Below are positions 26,596 to 35,525 of a DNA stretch of 64,000 nt, in pieces. The stretch spans positions 157,309 through 221,308 of the forward strand of contig NZ_KE384439.1 in the NCBI RefSeq assembly GCF_000425725.1, in the 5' to 3' direction. The first letter of the stretch is position 1. Each line of letters starts with the position of its first letter. Under the pieces are notes generated by a model. That model saw only the letters and a list, made by a program, of their open reading frames with translations. It was not told the DNA's origin and searched no databases. This stretch comes from Halomonas halocynthiae DSM 14573. Lineage in GTDB: Bacteria > Pseudomonadota > Gammaproteobacteria > Pseudomonadales > Halomonadaceae. Both the position numbers and the translations under genes were made by a program.

Positions 26596-28407
26596 ATGCC
26601 AGACTATCAAGCTCCCCTTCGCGACCTTCGCTTTGTCATGGACGAGCTGTTCGATTACCCCGCGCATTATGCCAACTTGCCTGGTGGCGATGACGCATCT
26701 CCTGATGTGGTCAATGCGGTACTTGAAGAGGGTGCGCGTTTTGCACGCGATGTATTACTGCCGCTCAATCGCCAGGGTGACGAGCAAGGGTGTCAGCTAA
26801 AAGATGGTGATGTCACGGCACCTGAGGGCTTCAAAGAAGCGTATCGGTTGTATGTGGAGAATGGTTGGCCGAGCCTTGCCGCAGATACTGAGCACGGCGG
26901 TCAGGGGTTGCCGCATTCGCTGGCCATGGTGTTGTCAGAAATGATTTGCTCCAGCAATCTGGCATGGGGGATGTATCCTGGGCTTTCACAGGGGGCTGCC
27001 GATGCGTTGCGTCATCACGGCACGGATGAGCAGAAGGCCACTTACCTGACCAAATTGGTCGAAGGCGTATGGACAGGCACCATGTGCCTGACCGAGCCGC
27101 ACTGCGGCACAGATTTAGGCTTGATCAAAACCCGCGCCGTGCCCGACGCTGACGGTGGTTATGACATCAGTGGTACGAAGATCTTTATTTCTGCTGGTGA
27201 GCATGATCTGGCTGAAAATATTGTTCATTTGGTGCTTGCTAAGCTGCCTGACGCGCCTGCTGGTTCCAAGGGTATTTCTCTGTTTGTCGTGCCCAAGTAC
27301 CTGCCTGATAGTGAAGGCAACCCAGGGCAGCGCAACGGCGTTAGCTGCGGCTCACTGGAACATAAGATGGGCATTCATGGTAATGCCACCTGTGTGATGA
27401 ACTTCGATACGGCGAAAGGGTATCTGGTGGGTGCGCCCAATAAAGGGCTGGCCTGCATGTTTACCATGATGAATGCTGCGCGGATTGGCGTGGGCATTCA
27501 GGGGCTGGGCCTGGCTGAGGCGGGTTTTCAGAATTCTTTGGCCTATGCCCGCGACCGTTTACAGATGCGTGCATTGTCGGGTGCTAAAGCGGCTGATAAA
27601 CCAGCCGACCCGATTATTGTTCACCCCGATGTACGCCGCATGCTACTGACCCAGAAAGCCTTTGCCGAAGGTGGGCGAATGCTGGTGCTTTATGTGGGGC
27701 AGTTGGTTGATGTGGTTGAGAAAAGTACTGATGCTGCTGCGCGCGAGCATGCCGAGTCGTTATTGGGGCTGCTGACGCCCATCGTCAAAGCGTTTTTGAC
27801 CGAGGCAGGGTTTGAAGCGACGAACGAAGGTGTGCAGGTATTCGGTGGTCACGGGTTCATCCGCGAATGGGGTATGGAACAGCTGGTACGTGACTCGCGC
27901 ATTACACTGCTTTATGAAGGAACGACTGGCATTCAGGCGCTTGATTTACTGGGTCGCAAAGTACTGATGGACCAGGGTGAGACTCTGAAGATGTTCACCA
28001 AAGAAATCCATAAGTTCTGCCAGGCGGAAGACGGCTCGCCAAGTATGGCGGAGTTTGTTCGCCCCTTGGCCAAGCTGAATAAGGAGTGGGGTGAGCTAAC
28101 TATGGCGGTTGGTATGAAAGCCATGAGTGACCGTGAAGAGGTGGGTGCTGCCAGCGTCGACTACCTGAAATACTCAGGGTATGTCACCCTGGCTTACCTG
28201 TTTGCTCGTGCCGCAAGTCAGGCCAAGGCCGCGCTTGATGCGGGTAGTAGTGAAACGGCGTTCTATCAAGCCAAAATCAATACGGCGCGCTTTTATTTCG
28301 AGCGTCTGCTGCCGCGAACTCGGACACACCAGCAAAATATTCAGGCAGGTGGAGAGTCGCTGATGGCGATTAGTGCCGATGATTTCGGCCTAGGCTTTGA
28401 AATTTAA
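26596..28407 (+). CDS. Acyl-CoA dehydrogenase, long DmdC-like form (copy 1)
   Basis: A flavoprotein of 603 residues that introduces the alpha-beta double bond into acyl-CoA. It starts PDYQAPLRDLRFVMDEL, the N-terminal extension shared by the long family that includes 3-methylmercaptopropionyl-CoA dehydrogenase. The FAD/acyl domain has GTMCLTEPHCGTDLGLIKT and HKMGIHGNATCVM. The catalytic-region glutamate is in LLYEGTTGIQALDLLGRK. A C-terminal helical extension (about 470-603) completes the long form. It has its own promoter, with two palindromes, and a strong terminator. The chain length of its substrate is unknown. A paralogue lies at 29743. Confidence 0.9.
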   Translation: MPDYQAPLRDLRFVMDELFDYPAHYANLPGGDDASPDVVNAVLEEGARFARDVLLPLNRQGDEQGCQLKDGDVTAPEGFKEAYRLYVENGWPSLAADTEHGGQGLPHSLAMVLSEMICSSNLAWGMYPGLSQGAADALRHHGTDEQKATYLTKLVEGVWTGTMCLTEPHCGTDLGLIKTRAVPDADGGYDISGTKIFISAGEHDLAENIVHLVLAKLPDAPAGSKGISLFVVPKYLPDSEGNPGQRNGVSCGSLEHKMGIHGNATCVMNFDTAKGYLVGAPNKGLACMFTMMNAARIGVGIQGLGLAEAGFQNSLAYARDRLQMRALSGAKAADKPADPIIVHPDVRRMLLTQKAFAEGGRMLVLYVGQLVDVVEKSTDAAAREHAESLLGLLTPIVKAFLTEAGFEATNEGVQVFGGHGFIREWGMEQLVRDSRITLLYEGTTGIQALDLLGRKVLMDQGETLKMFTKEIHKFCQAEDGSPSMAEFVRPLAKLNKEWGELTMAVGMKAMSDREEVGAASVDYLKYSGYVTLAYLFARAASQAKAALDAGSSETAFYQAKINTARFYFERLLPRTRTHQQNIQAGGESLMAISADDFGLGFEI

Positions 28408-28437
28408 GTTGCCAGTAAACCGATAGTGCGATGTTGA

Positions 28438-28473
28438 AACAGCGCGGAGGGTGATCCTGCCGCGCTGTTTTTT
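28438..28473 (+). terminator. Terminator after acyl-CoA dehydrogenase 1
   Basis: AACAGCGCGG pairs with CCGCGCTGTT around a 12-base loop and is followed by a T-run (28468-28473). Confidence 0.85.
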
Positions 28474-28544
28474 GCTGAGTACACCCGGTTAATGTGAGTG
28501 GTTTTGTATGGCCGGTTTTGTATGACGGGTTCAGTAGGGCTGGC

Positions 28545-29474
28545 TCAGTACAGACGATAGCGTTTGTAGTCGGGGTGGCCGGTTTGCTCTTCGTAGGTTT
28601 TGCGATAGCGCTTGTATTCCCACTGGTATTGGGCGGGGTCTAATGCAATTGCTGCTTCAACGCAGGCATTGACGCCAGTAGCCGAGAGAATGTCGTCATT
28701 GCTGTAGACCCGTTCGTCGGCGGCCAGAAAATGAATGACGAAGCCTTTTCCTGGGTGGCGTACGGCAACGCCAGTGACGACTCGGGCTTCGGTTCGGGAC
28801 ACCAGCTTAGGCAGTAGCGTGGCAGTATACGCATCGCGGGAGAAAAAGGGCGCGAACACACCACTGCCCCAGGCGGGCTCTTGATCTGGCAGGATGCCGA
28901 TAGCTTCGCTGCGCTTGAGTGCCTTGAGCAGCGCTGCGACACCGCGAGGATTCGTTGGTACCAAGGACGCACCCTGGCGCTCTCGGCCATGGCGAGTCAC
29001 TGCGTCCAGCGCTTTGATTTTTGGTGGCTCGTACATGGCAGTGAAGGGGAAATGGCTGGAAAGCCAAAAGTTGAGCACTTCCCAGTTACCAAAGTGGGGC
29101 GCTAAAACAATCACCCCGCGGCCCTGTTGACGAGCCTCATCGAGTAACTCGCGCCCGTTAACGGCAAGAATTGATGCATTGATACGCTCATCTGGCCCCA
29201 TCCAGGCAAAGCCAAGCTCCAGCATGCTGGCGCTCGAGTGAATTAGGCTATGGCGGGCAAGCCGCTGGCGCTGCTTGCTGTCCAGCTCGGGGTAGGTTTG
29301 GCCAAGGTTAGCCAAGGTAACTTCGCGCTCACGGCGGCTGAACTGCATGACAGCTGGCCCTACCAAGCGGGCCAGCCGCCACAGAGAGCGAAGTTGCCAC
29401 TTGGACAACCATCGCCAAAGGGTGGTGGTTGCTTTGGCGCGAAAAATATCACTGCGTGTAGATGGGTCGGCCAT
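28545..29474 (-). CDS. Lipid A/lysophospholipid acyltransferase family protein
   Basis: A 309-residue inner-membrane-associated acyltransferase of the LpxL/HtrB superfamily. The catalytic H-x4-E motif is in APHFGNWEVLNFW. Other family segments are SLVPTNPRGVAALLKALK, IGILPDQEPAWGSGVFAPFF and the C-terminal YQWEYKRYRKTY. Relatives add secondary acyl chains to lipid A or acylate other lipids, and the acceptor here is unknown. ATG 29474 is used because it starts the conserved basic segment; a TTG at 29489 in the same frame is possible. It lies alone on the minus strand inside the acyl-CoA island. Confidence 0.85.
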   Translation of the reverse strand: MADPSTRSDIFRAKATTTLWRWLSKWQLRSLWRLARLVGPAVMQFSRREREVTLANLGQTYPELDSKQRQRLARHSLIHSSASMLELGFAWMGPDERINASILAVNGRELLDEARQQGRGVIVLAPHFGNWEVLNFWLSSHFPFTAMYEPPKIKALDAVTRHGRERQGASLVPTNPRGVAALLKALKRSEAIGILPDQEPAWGSGVFAPFFSRDAYTATLLPKLVSRTEARVVTGVAVRHPGKGFVIHFLAADERVYSNDDILSATGVNACVEAAIALDPAQYQWEYKRYRKTYEEQTGHPDYKRYRLY

Positions 29475-29655
29475 GTGTATACAAACCAAATATCAATGAA
29501 GGTCTGGGGGTGATTCTGCTATGGAGTCTTTCTGTGGAGAAAGTCCCGTTTAGCCACATCGCACCTATCATATCCTGTCGGGCGCTTTCTCCCTAGTGAC
29601 ATAGCGTATCAGGCTGCTTGGTTCCTGCTGAGACCTAGGGCTAATGGTCAGCATC

Positions 29656-29675
29656 TAGGTTATATAGTTAACCTA
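29656..29675. promoter_or_regulatory. 20-bp dyad upstream of acyl-CoA dehydrogenase 2
   Basis: TAGGTTA and TAACCTA are perfect 7-bp arms around the 6-bp TATAGT. The dyad lies about 70 bp before the gene, in a 268-bp divergent gap. It differs from the 16-bp dyads elsewhere in the island, so a different regulator is likely. The gap also contains ACCTAG (29633) and CTAGGT (29655) in inverted order. Confidence 0.45.
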
Positions 29676-29742
29676 CTATCTAATTTACAGGTGTGTGTAT
29701 TTTTCACGCTTGCGTTTTTGAAACCGCTTTGAGGAATTCCTT

Positions 29743-31548
29743 ATGACCCCTTATGCAGCTCCGCTTCGTGATTTTCGCTTTGTGCTTGATGAGTTGCTTG
29801 AACACAGCTCGCTCAAGCTGCCAGCTTTTGAAGAGAGTGGCTCGGAGTTGCTAGAGGCGGTACTGGAGGAAGCGGGGCGTCTGACGGCTGAAGTGTGGGC
29901 TCCCCTCAATAGCCGTGGCGACCAGCAAGGCTGTACGCGCCGCCAGGATGGCAGTATTAGTGTGCCAGATGGCTTCGCTGATGCTTATCAGGCCTATGCT
30001 GATGGCGGATGGAATGGCATCGGAGTGCCTGAAGCGCTGGGTGGGCAAGGGCTGCCTGAGGTTGTTGCCAGTGCCGTACAAGAAATGCTCCACGCTTCCA
30101 ATATGGCGTTGGGGTTGTGCCCAATGTTAACGGCAGGTGCTATTGAAGCGTTGGCGCATCATGGTAGCGATACACTTAAATCGCGCTATTTGGCGCCGCT
30201 GGTTGAAGGGCGCTGGACCGGCACCATGAACTTAACTGAATCGTCTGCTGGTTCAGATTTGTCAAAAGTTCGTACGCGTGCTGTTCCCTGCGATCCCGCT
30301 GAGGGGGATTTTTACCGCATCAGCGGCCAAAAAATCTTCATCACCTGGGGAGATCATGAGTGTGCTGAAAATATCCTGCACTTGGTGTTAGCACGCAGGC
30401 CAGATGCGCCCGAAGGTAATAAGGGTATTTCGTTGTTTATCGTGCCCAAGTTCTTGGTTAATGACGATGGCTCGTTGGGCAAGCGTAACGATGTGGTATG
30501 TGCCTCGATTGAACACAAGATGGGAATTCATGGTTCACCGACCTGTACCTTGAGCTTTGGTGAGAACGAAGGCGCTATCGGTTATCTGGTCGGGGAACAA
30601 GGGCGCGGCCTAAATCACATGTTCACCATGATGAATGAGGCCCGCCATAAGGTGGGTATTCAGGGCGTCGGCGTAGCCGAGCGCGCCTGCCAGCAGGCAT
30701 TGGCGTATGCCATGGACCGTACGCAGGGGCGTAACAGCAAAGCGCGTGGTGGCCAGGAGTGTGCTATTGCTGAGCACCTGGATGTGAGACGCATGCTGTT
30801 GTCAATGCGTGCGCGTACTGATGCGTTGCGCGCCTTGGCACTGACGTGTGCGGCGCAGATGGATATTGCCCGCCATGCTGAGAGTGCAGACACGCGAAAG
30901 GTGGCTCAGGCCCGCGTTGATGTGCTGATTCCCGTGGTCAAGGGGTTCTCCACCGACCAGGCGGTGGATATTGCTTCATTGGGTGTTCAGGTGCATGGCG
31001 GGATGGGGTATATCGAAGAAACGGGTGCGGCGCAGTTGTTACGCGACGCGCGCATCGCGCCGATCTATGAAGGAACGAACGGCATTCAAGCGCTGGATCT
31101 TGCTGGTCGAAAGCTGTCTCAAGACGGCGGTGCGGCGCTGTCGTCGTTGCTTGACGAGGTTGAGTCTACCGCTGCGGCGCTAAGTCATCATGCTTCACTC
31201 GCCTCTCTTGGCAAGAGCTTGAGTGGCGGGGCGACAGATCTCCGCGCCGCCATGGACAGCGTATTGACTCAGAGTCGTGATCCCGAGACGGGTAGCGATG
31301 CCGTGCAGGCGTTGGCCTCGCCATTTTTGTCATTGACAGGACATGTGCTATGCGCCTGGCAAATGGGCCAGGCCGCACTTAAAGCGCAGGCTGAGCTGGA
31401 GGCTGGCAGCGAAGATGATTTCTATCGCACTAAGCTAGCCAGCGCTGAGTTTGCGCTGCATCACTGGCTACCGCTGGGCCGCGCCCAGCGTACGGTAATC
31501 GATGCGGGTGCGCAGTGCTTGCTGACGCTTAACCCTGCCGCGCTGTGA
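29743..31548 (+). CDS. Acyl-CoA dehydrogenase, long DmdC-like form (copy 2)
   Basis: A 601-residue paralogue of the gene at 26596, with the same architecture. Its features are the N-terminal APLRDFRFVLDELL, GTMNLTESSAGSDLSKVRT, the HKMGIHGSPTCTL loop and APIYEGTNGIQALDLAGRK with its glutamate. A C-terminal helical extension follows. It is the first gene of a probable operon with the acyl-CoA ligase (29 bp later) and the 3-hydroxyacyl-CoA dehydrogenase (41 bp after that). The dedicated ligase argues that it handles an acid taken up in free form. Substrate choices include medium-chain acids and methylmercaptopropionate. Confidence 0.9.
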   Translation: MTPYAAPLRDFRFVLDELLEHSSLKLPAFEESGSELLEAVLEEAGRLTAEVWAPLNSRGDQQGCTRRQDGSISVPDGFADAYQAYADGGWNGIGVPEALGGQGLPEVVASAVQEMLHASNMALGLCPMLTAGAIEALAHHGSDTLKSRYLAPLVEGRWTGTMNLTESSAGSDLSKVRTRAVPCDPAEGDFYRISGQKIFITWGDHECAENILHLVLARRPDAPEGNKGISLFIVPKFLVNDDGSLGKRNDVVCASIEHKMGIHGSPTCTLSFGENEGAIGYLVGEQGRGLNHMFTMMNEARHKVGIQGVGVAERACQQALAYAMDRTQGRNSKARGGQECAIAEHLDVRRMLLSMRARTDALRALALTCAAQMDIARHAESADTRKVAQARVDVLIPVVKGFSTDQAVDIASLGVQVHGGMGYIEETGAAQLLRDARIAPIYEGTNGIQALDLAGRKLSQDGGAALSSLLDEVESTAAALSHHASLASLGKSLSGGATDLRAAMDSVLTQSRDPETGSDAVQALASPFLSLTGHVLCAWQMGQAALKAQAELEAGSEDDFYRTKLASAEFALHHWLPLGRAQRTVIDAGAQCLLTLNPAAL

Positions 31549-31577
31549 TCCGGCACAATTAACTGGAGCCCTTTGGC

Positions 31578-33209
31578 ATGAATACATCAATTTTTGAGCA
31601 AGGCTTGCCTGCTACCAAGGCCAACCATGTGGCGTTGTCACCGTTGACCTTCATCGAGCGCACTGCGTCGGTTTATCCTGACTATCCGGCGTTGATACAC
31701 GGTAATCGTCGGCAAAACTGGCACACGACCTGGACACGCTGCCGTCAATTAGCATCAGCACTTTCTCAGCGTGGCATTGGTAAAGGCGACACCGTGGTGG
31801 CCATGCTTCCCAATGTGCCCGCTATGTTCGAGGCGCATTTCGGCGTGCCCTTGCTGGGTGCGGTGCTCAACACACTGAATATCCGCTTGGATGCCGAGGC
31901 TATCGCTTACATGCTGGAGCACGGTGAGGCCAAAGCGATTCTGGTTGATCCAGAGTTTAGTGAGGTCGTTGAGGAGGCTGTCGCATTATTGTCAACCAAG
32001 CCGTTGATTATTGATGTAGACGACGAGGAGTATGCTGAGGGGCCGCGTCATATCGGTGCATTGGAATATGAAGCGCTGCTGGCCGAGGGAGACCCTGATT
32101 ATGCTTATACTCTGCCTGATGATGAATGGCAGGCCATTTCGCTGAACTACACCTCGGGAACAACCGGAAAACCGAAAGGCGTGGTTTACCATCACCGTGG
32201 CGCTTACCTGAATGCGGTCAGTAATATTCTTGAGTGGGCAATGCCGCATCATCCGGTTTATCTATGGACACTGCCGATGTTTCATTGCAACGGCTGGTGC
32301 TTCCCTTGGACTCTTGCCGCCGCCGCGGGTGTTAGCGTCTGCTTACGCCGAGTTGATGCTGGCAAGATCATGCAGCTGATTGCTGATGAGCAGGTAACCC
32401 ATTTCAGCGGTGCGCCGATTATTCTTAATGGCCTGCTCAATCTGCCCGCTGAGAAAAAGCGCGAATTTACGCATCCGGTAAAAGTGACTACCGCTGGTGC
32501 TGCGCCACCGGCTTCAATCATTGCCGGTGTTGAGCGCATGGGCATTGATGTCACCCATGTGTATGGCCTGACGGAAGTTTATGGCCCAGTGACGGTATGT
32601 GCTTGGCGGAGTGCCTGGGATGAGTTGCCGCTAGAGGAGCGTGCCAAGATTAAGTCGCGTCAGGGCGTGCGCGGCCATGCGCTAGAGGCGCTGTGTATCG
32701 CTGACCCTACCACCCTTGAGCCGGTGCCCAAGAATGGCACAACGATTGGTGAAATCATGATGCGCGGTAATAACGTCATGAAGGGCTATCTCAAGGATGA
32801 AGCCGCTACTCAGCAAGCGTTGGATGGTGGCTGGTACCACACGGGTGATTTGGCGGTATGGCACCCCGATGGCTATATCGAGATTAAAGATCGCTCCAAA
32901 GACATCATCATTTCTGGTGGCGAAAATATTTCTACCATTGAGGTAGAAGATACCATTTACTCACATCCAGCCGTGGAAGAAGCCGCTGTGGTGGCGCGCC
33001 CTGATGAAAAGTGGGGAGAAACGCCATGCGCGTTCGTCAAGCTCAAGGCAGACGCGGGTGAGGTCACCGAGCAGGACATTATCAACTATTGCCGTGAACA
33101 TCTTGCGCATTTCAAAGCCCCGCGTATGGTGATTTTTACGGATCTGCCCAAAACCTCCACAGGTAAAATTCAGAAGTTTGTTCTGCGCGAAGAGGCGCGT
33201 AGTCGTTAG
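31578..33209 (+). CDS. Acyl-CoA synthetase (AMP-forming), DmdB-like
   Basis: A 543-residue adenylate-forming ligase that activates a carboxylic acid with ATP and CoA. The phosphate-binding loop is NYTSGTTGKPKGVVYHH. The A5 motif region is HVYGLTEVYGP, then WYHTGDLAVWHPDGYIEIKDRSKD in two parts, SGGENISTIEVED, and the catalytic lysine near the end in KTSTGKIQKF. The segment LPMFHCNGWCFPWTLAAA is typical of the subgroup with medium-chain and methylmercaptopropionate ligases (DmdB). It lies between an acyl-CoA dehydrogenase and a 3-hydroxyacyl-CoA dehydrogenase gene, a complete local pathway from free acid. The ATG at 31578 follows GGAG. Confidence 0.9.
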   Translation: MNTSIFEQGLPATKANHVALSPLTFIERTASVYPDYPALIHGNRRQNWHTTWTRCRQLASALSQRGIGKGDTVVAMLPNVPAMFEAHFGVPLLGAVLNTLNIRLDAEAIAYMLEHGEAKAILVDPEFSEVVEEAVALLSTKPLIIDVDDEEYAEGPRHIGALEYEALLAEGDPDYAYTLPDDEWQAISLNYTSGTTGKPKGVVYHHRGAYLNAVSNILEWAMPHHPVYLWTLPMFHCNGWCFPWTLAAAAGVSVCLRRVDAGKIMQLIADEQVTHFSGAPIILNGLLNLPAEKKREFTHPVKVTTAGAAPPASIIAGVERMGIDVTHVYGLTEVYGPVTVCAWRSAWDELPLEERAKIKSRQGVRGHALEALCIADPTTLEPVPKNGTTIGEIMMRGNNVMKGYLKDEAATQQALDGGWYHTGDLAVWHPDGYIEIKDRSKDIIISGGENISTIEVEDTIYSHPAVEEAAVVARPDEKWGETPCAFVKLKADAGEVTEQDIINYCREHLAHFKAPRMVIFTDLPKTSTGKIQKFVLREEARSR

Positions 33210-33250
33210 GCTGAGCGTCAATTGAGATGTATTTTTACCAAGGAGCATCA

Positions 33251-34099
33251 ATGAACAAGCAGCAAATCGGCGTGGTCGGTGCCGGCACTATGGGCCAAGG
33301 GATAGCCCAGGTCTTAATAACTAATGGCTTCGACGTGCAGTTGTTTGATGTGGCTGAGTCTGCGCTTGAACGTGCTCGTGGGGCTATCGGCAACGGGTTG
33401 GAAAAGCTGGTGAGCAAGCAGCGCCTGAGTGGAGCAGAGCAACAGGCGGCGCTGCAGCGGCTATCGACCCTGACAGCCCTGGATGGCCTTGCAGGGTGCC
33501 GCGTTATTATCGAGGCTGCCCCAGAAAATCCTGAGCTCAAAGAGCAACTTTTTCGTGACTTGAGTGCCTTGGCACCAAACGCGATTCTGGCTTCTAACAC
33601 CTCATCACTTTCCTTGACCCGCTTGGCGGCAGTATGTGATTCGCCAGAGCGAGTGGTCGGCATGCATTTTTTCAACCCAGTGCCGGTGCTTAAGCTGGTG
33701 GAGATCATTCGTGCCGAACAGACATCTGACGCGACGGTGGCACATATTGAGTCGTTGACGCAGTCGCTGGGAAAAACGGCAGTGGCTGTTGCTGATATGC
33801 CTGGCTTCGCCGTTAATCGTTTGTTGGTGCCGATGATCAATGAAGCGGCATTTTTGTTACAAGAGGGTGCGGCAACGGCAGAAGATATCGACACGGCCAT
33901 GAAACTAGGCGCAGCACACCCTATGGGGCCCTTGGCACTTGGCGATTTGATTGGCCTGGACGTGTGCCTGGCGATCATGGAGGTGTTATTTGAAGGCTTT
34001 GGCGACCCCAAATACCGCCCCTGTCCGTTGCTGCGGCGCATGGTGAGTGCGGGTTATCTTGGCCGTAAGAGTGGTCGTGGTTTTCATTGTTACGACTAG
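33251..34099 (+). CDS. 3-hydroxybutyryl-CoA dehydrogenase (HAD family)
   Basis: A 282-residue NAD-dependent dehydrogenase of the Hbd/PaaH type. The Rossmann motif is IGVVGAGTMGQGIAQV. The catalytic histidine is in GMHFFNPVPVLKLVEI, with the serine/asparagine pair in ASNTSSLS and DMPGFAVNRLLVPMINEA. It oxidises 3-hydroxyacyl-CoA to 3-oxoacyl-CoA and is the third gene of the acyl-CoA dehydrogenase 2 operon. The ATG at 33251 has AGGAG in front. Confidence 0.93.
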   Translation: MNKQQIGVVGAGTMGQGIAQVLITNGFDVQLFDVAESALERARGAIGNGLEKLVSKQRLSGAEQQAALQRLSTLTALDGLAGCRVIIEAAPENPELKEQLFRDLSALAPNAILASNTSSLSLTRLAAVCDSPERVVGMHFFNPVPVLKLVEIIRAEQTSDATVAHIESLTQSLGKTAVAVADMPGFAVNRLLVPMINEAAFLLQEGAATAEDIDTAMKLGAAHPMGPLALGDLIGLDVCLAIMEVLFEGFGDPKYRPCPLLRRMVSAGYLGRKSGRGFHCYD

Positions 34100-34117
34100 C
34101 TAATCGTTGCCGACCAA

Positions 34118-34133
34118 CCAAGCGTTCGTTAGG
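34118..34133. promoter_or_regulatory. Candidate TetR operator before enoyl-CoA hydratase
   Basis: CCAAGCGTTCGTTAGG lies 58 bp before the hydratase gene and shares the yCAArC-N4-GyTwGr pattern with the sites at 25053 and 26536. Its presence argues that the hydratase has its own promoter under the same regulator. Confidence 0.5.
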
Positions 34134-34190
34134 GTGGGGTAGATTTCATGAATATGATCGTCATCTCTTCACAATAATAGAGGGTCTGAA

Positions 34191-34964
34191 ATGAGCGAGC
34201 AGTTGATTGAGCGACAGGATAATGGCGGCATTGTGACACTGACTATCAGCCGTCCCAAGGCGCTTAATGCACTTAACAGCGCAGTAATTACTGAGCTGGA
34301 GCAGGTGTTAGTTTCTCTTGAAACGCGTGATGATCTTCGCGCAGTGCTGATTACCGGAGCGGGTGAAAAGTCATTTGTGGCTGGCGCTGATATCGCTGAG
34401 ATGAAAGACAAAACGCCTGAGCAAGCTCGCGAATTTGCTGGTCAGGCATTGCGTACCATTAAGCGTCTTGAAAAGCTGCCGGTACCGGTGGTGGCACTGG
34501 TCAATGGTTTTTGTTTGGGCGGCGGCTGCGAGTTGGCGCTAGCCTGCGACTGGGCGGTAGCGACTGATAACGCTGTATTTGGCCAGCCTGAAGTACTGCT
34601 TGGTGTGATTCCAGGATTCGGTGGCACACAGCGATTGCCTCGTCGTGTAGGGCCGGCCATGGCAATTGATCTGGTAACTACGGGGCGTAAAATTGATGCG
34701 CAGGAAGCCTTGCGTATCGGCTTGGTTAACCGGGTTATGCCGCAGGCTGAGCTTGGTGCTTATGTTGACGAGTTGACGAAACAGCTACGTAGCAATGGTC
34801 CTCAGGCAGTACGTGGCTCAAAACAAGCCGTGCACGATGGTCTTGATCAAGATCTAGATAGCGCGCTTGCACTGGAAACCAGTTTATTCGCGTTGTGTTT
34901 TGCCGGTGACGAGCAAAGCGAGGGCATGAGTGCCTTTGTTGAAAAACGTAAAGCCAACTTCTAG
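34191..34964 (+). CDS. Enoyl-CoA hydratase (crotonase family)
   Basis: A 257-residue crotonase. The oxyanion-hole and acid/base segments are GEKSFVAGADIAEM, LVNGFCLGGGCELALACDWAVA (in two pieces: CLGGGCELALACD) and QPEVLLGVIPGFGGTQRLPR. Both catalytic glutamates appear present, in GGCELA and QPEVLLG. It hydrates 2-enoyl-CoA to 3-hydroxyacyl-CoA and fits between the dehydrogenases of this island. It is preceded by its own candidate operator and separated from the upstream gene by 91 bp. Confidence 0.93.
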   Translation: MSEQLIERQDNGGIVTLTISRPKALNALNSAVITELEQVLVSLETRDDLRAVLITGAGEKSFVAGADIAEMKDKTPEQAREFAGQALRTIKRLEKLPVPVVALVNGFCLGGGCELALACDWAVATDNAVFGQPEVLLGVIPGFGGTQRLPRRVGPAMAIDLVTTGRKIDAQEALRIGLVNRVMPQAELGAYVDELTKQLRSNGPQAVRGSKQAVHDGLDQDLDSALALETSLFALCFAGDEQSEGMSAFVEKRKANF

Positions 34965-35065
34965 AAAAACTGGCATTCGGTCAACCCTCAGAGGCAGTGA
35001 TTAAGCTGCCTCTGGGCGTATGGCATCAGCGTCATATCGTGTTAAACACGTGTGGTACCGTCAGA

Positions 35066-35413
35066 TTAGGCTGTGTGAGCGCCACGGAGCAAGTAACTCA
35101 GTGGGTTCAGTACCAGCCACGCATAAATGGCAATAGCGACTGCCGCTAGGCAGAGCGCGGCCCAGTCGGTCACCGTGCTAACGAAAGCCAGCCGAGAGTT
35201 AGTCAGCAGTGGCAGCCACCAGAACGCTGAAGCGCCAGCCAAAACAGCCATCAGCGCCGCTGCCAGGCAATGATGGCCGGAGGTGGCGTAGTGCTTCACC
35301 CGGGCGGTCAGCTGCACGAGTATCAGTACGGCCAGCAAGCTGAAAATGAGCGGTAAAAAGGGCGGGATGGCTTGAGTGAGGACGGCCACAATGCCGGAAA
35401 TTGAGAAATTCAT
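35066..35413 (-). CDS. Small four-helix membrane protein of unknown function
   Basis: A 115-residue protein with about four hydrophobic segments (near residues 6-34, 48-70, 78-100 and a short C-terminal one). It has no recognised motif. It diverges from the SulP transporter gene, with 112 bp between the start codons. The start is supported by an AGGAAAC stretch in front on the minus strand. A role linked to the transporter is possible only by position. Confidence 0.65.
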   Translation of the reverse strand: MNFSISGIVAVLTQAIPPFLPLIFSLLAVLILVQLTARVKHYATSGHHCLAAALMAVLAGASAFWWLPLLTNSRLAFVSTVTDWAALCLAAVAIAIYAWLVLNPLSYLLRGAHTA

Positions 35414-35525
35414 CGTAGGTTTCCTTGTGTGTTTTCGCGCTCAGACGCGGCCTTCGAGCATGGCGTAGTAGGCGGGGTGCAGCAGGTAGTCTTTGAGCAC
35501 CCAAGTTTCGCTGGGAGAGTTATCT

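Noticed and set aside
33235..34041. Long minus-strand frame (268 residues)
   Set aside because: Antisense to the 3-hydroxybutyryl-CoA dehydrogenase, whose motifs are unmistakable.
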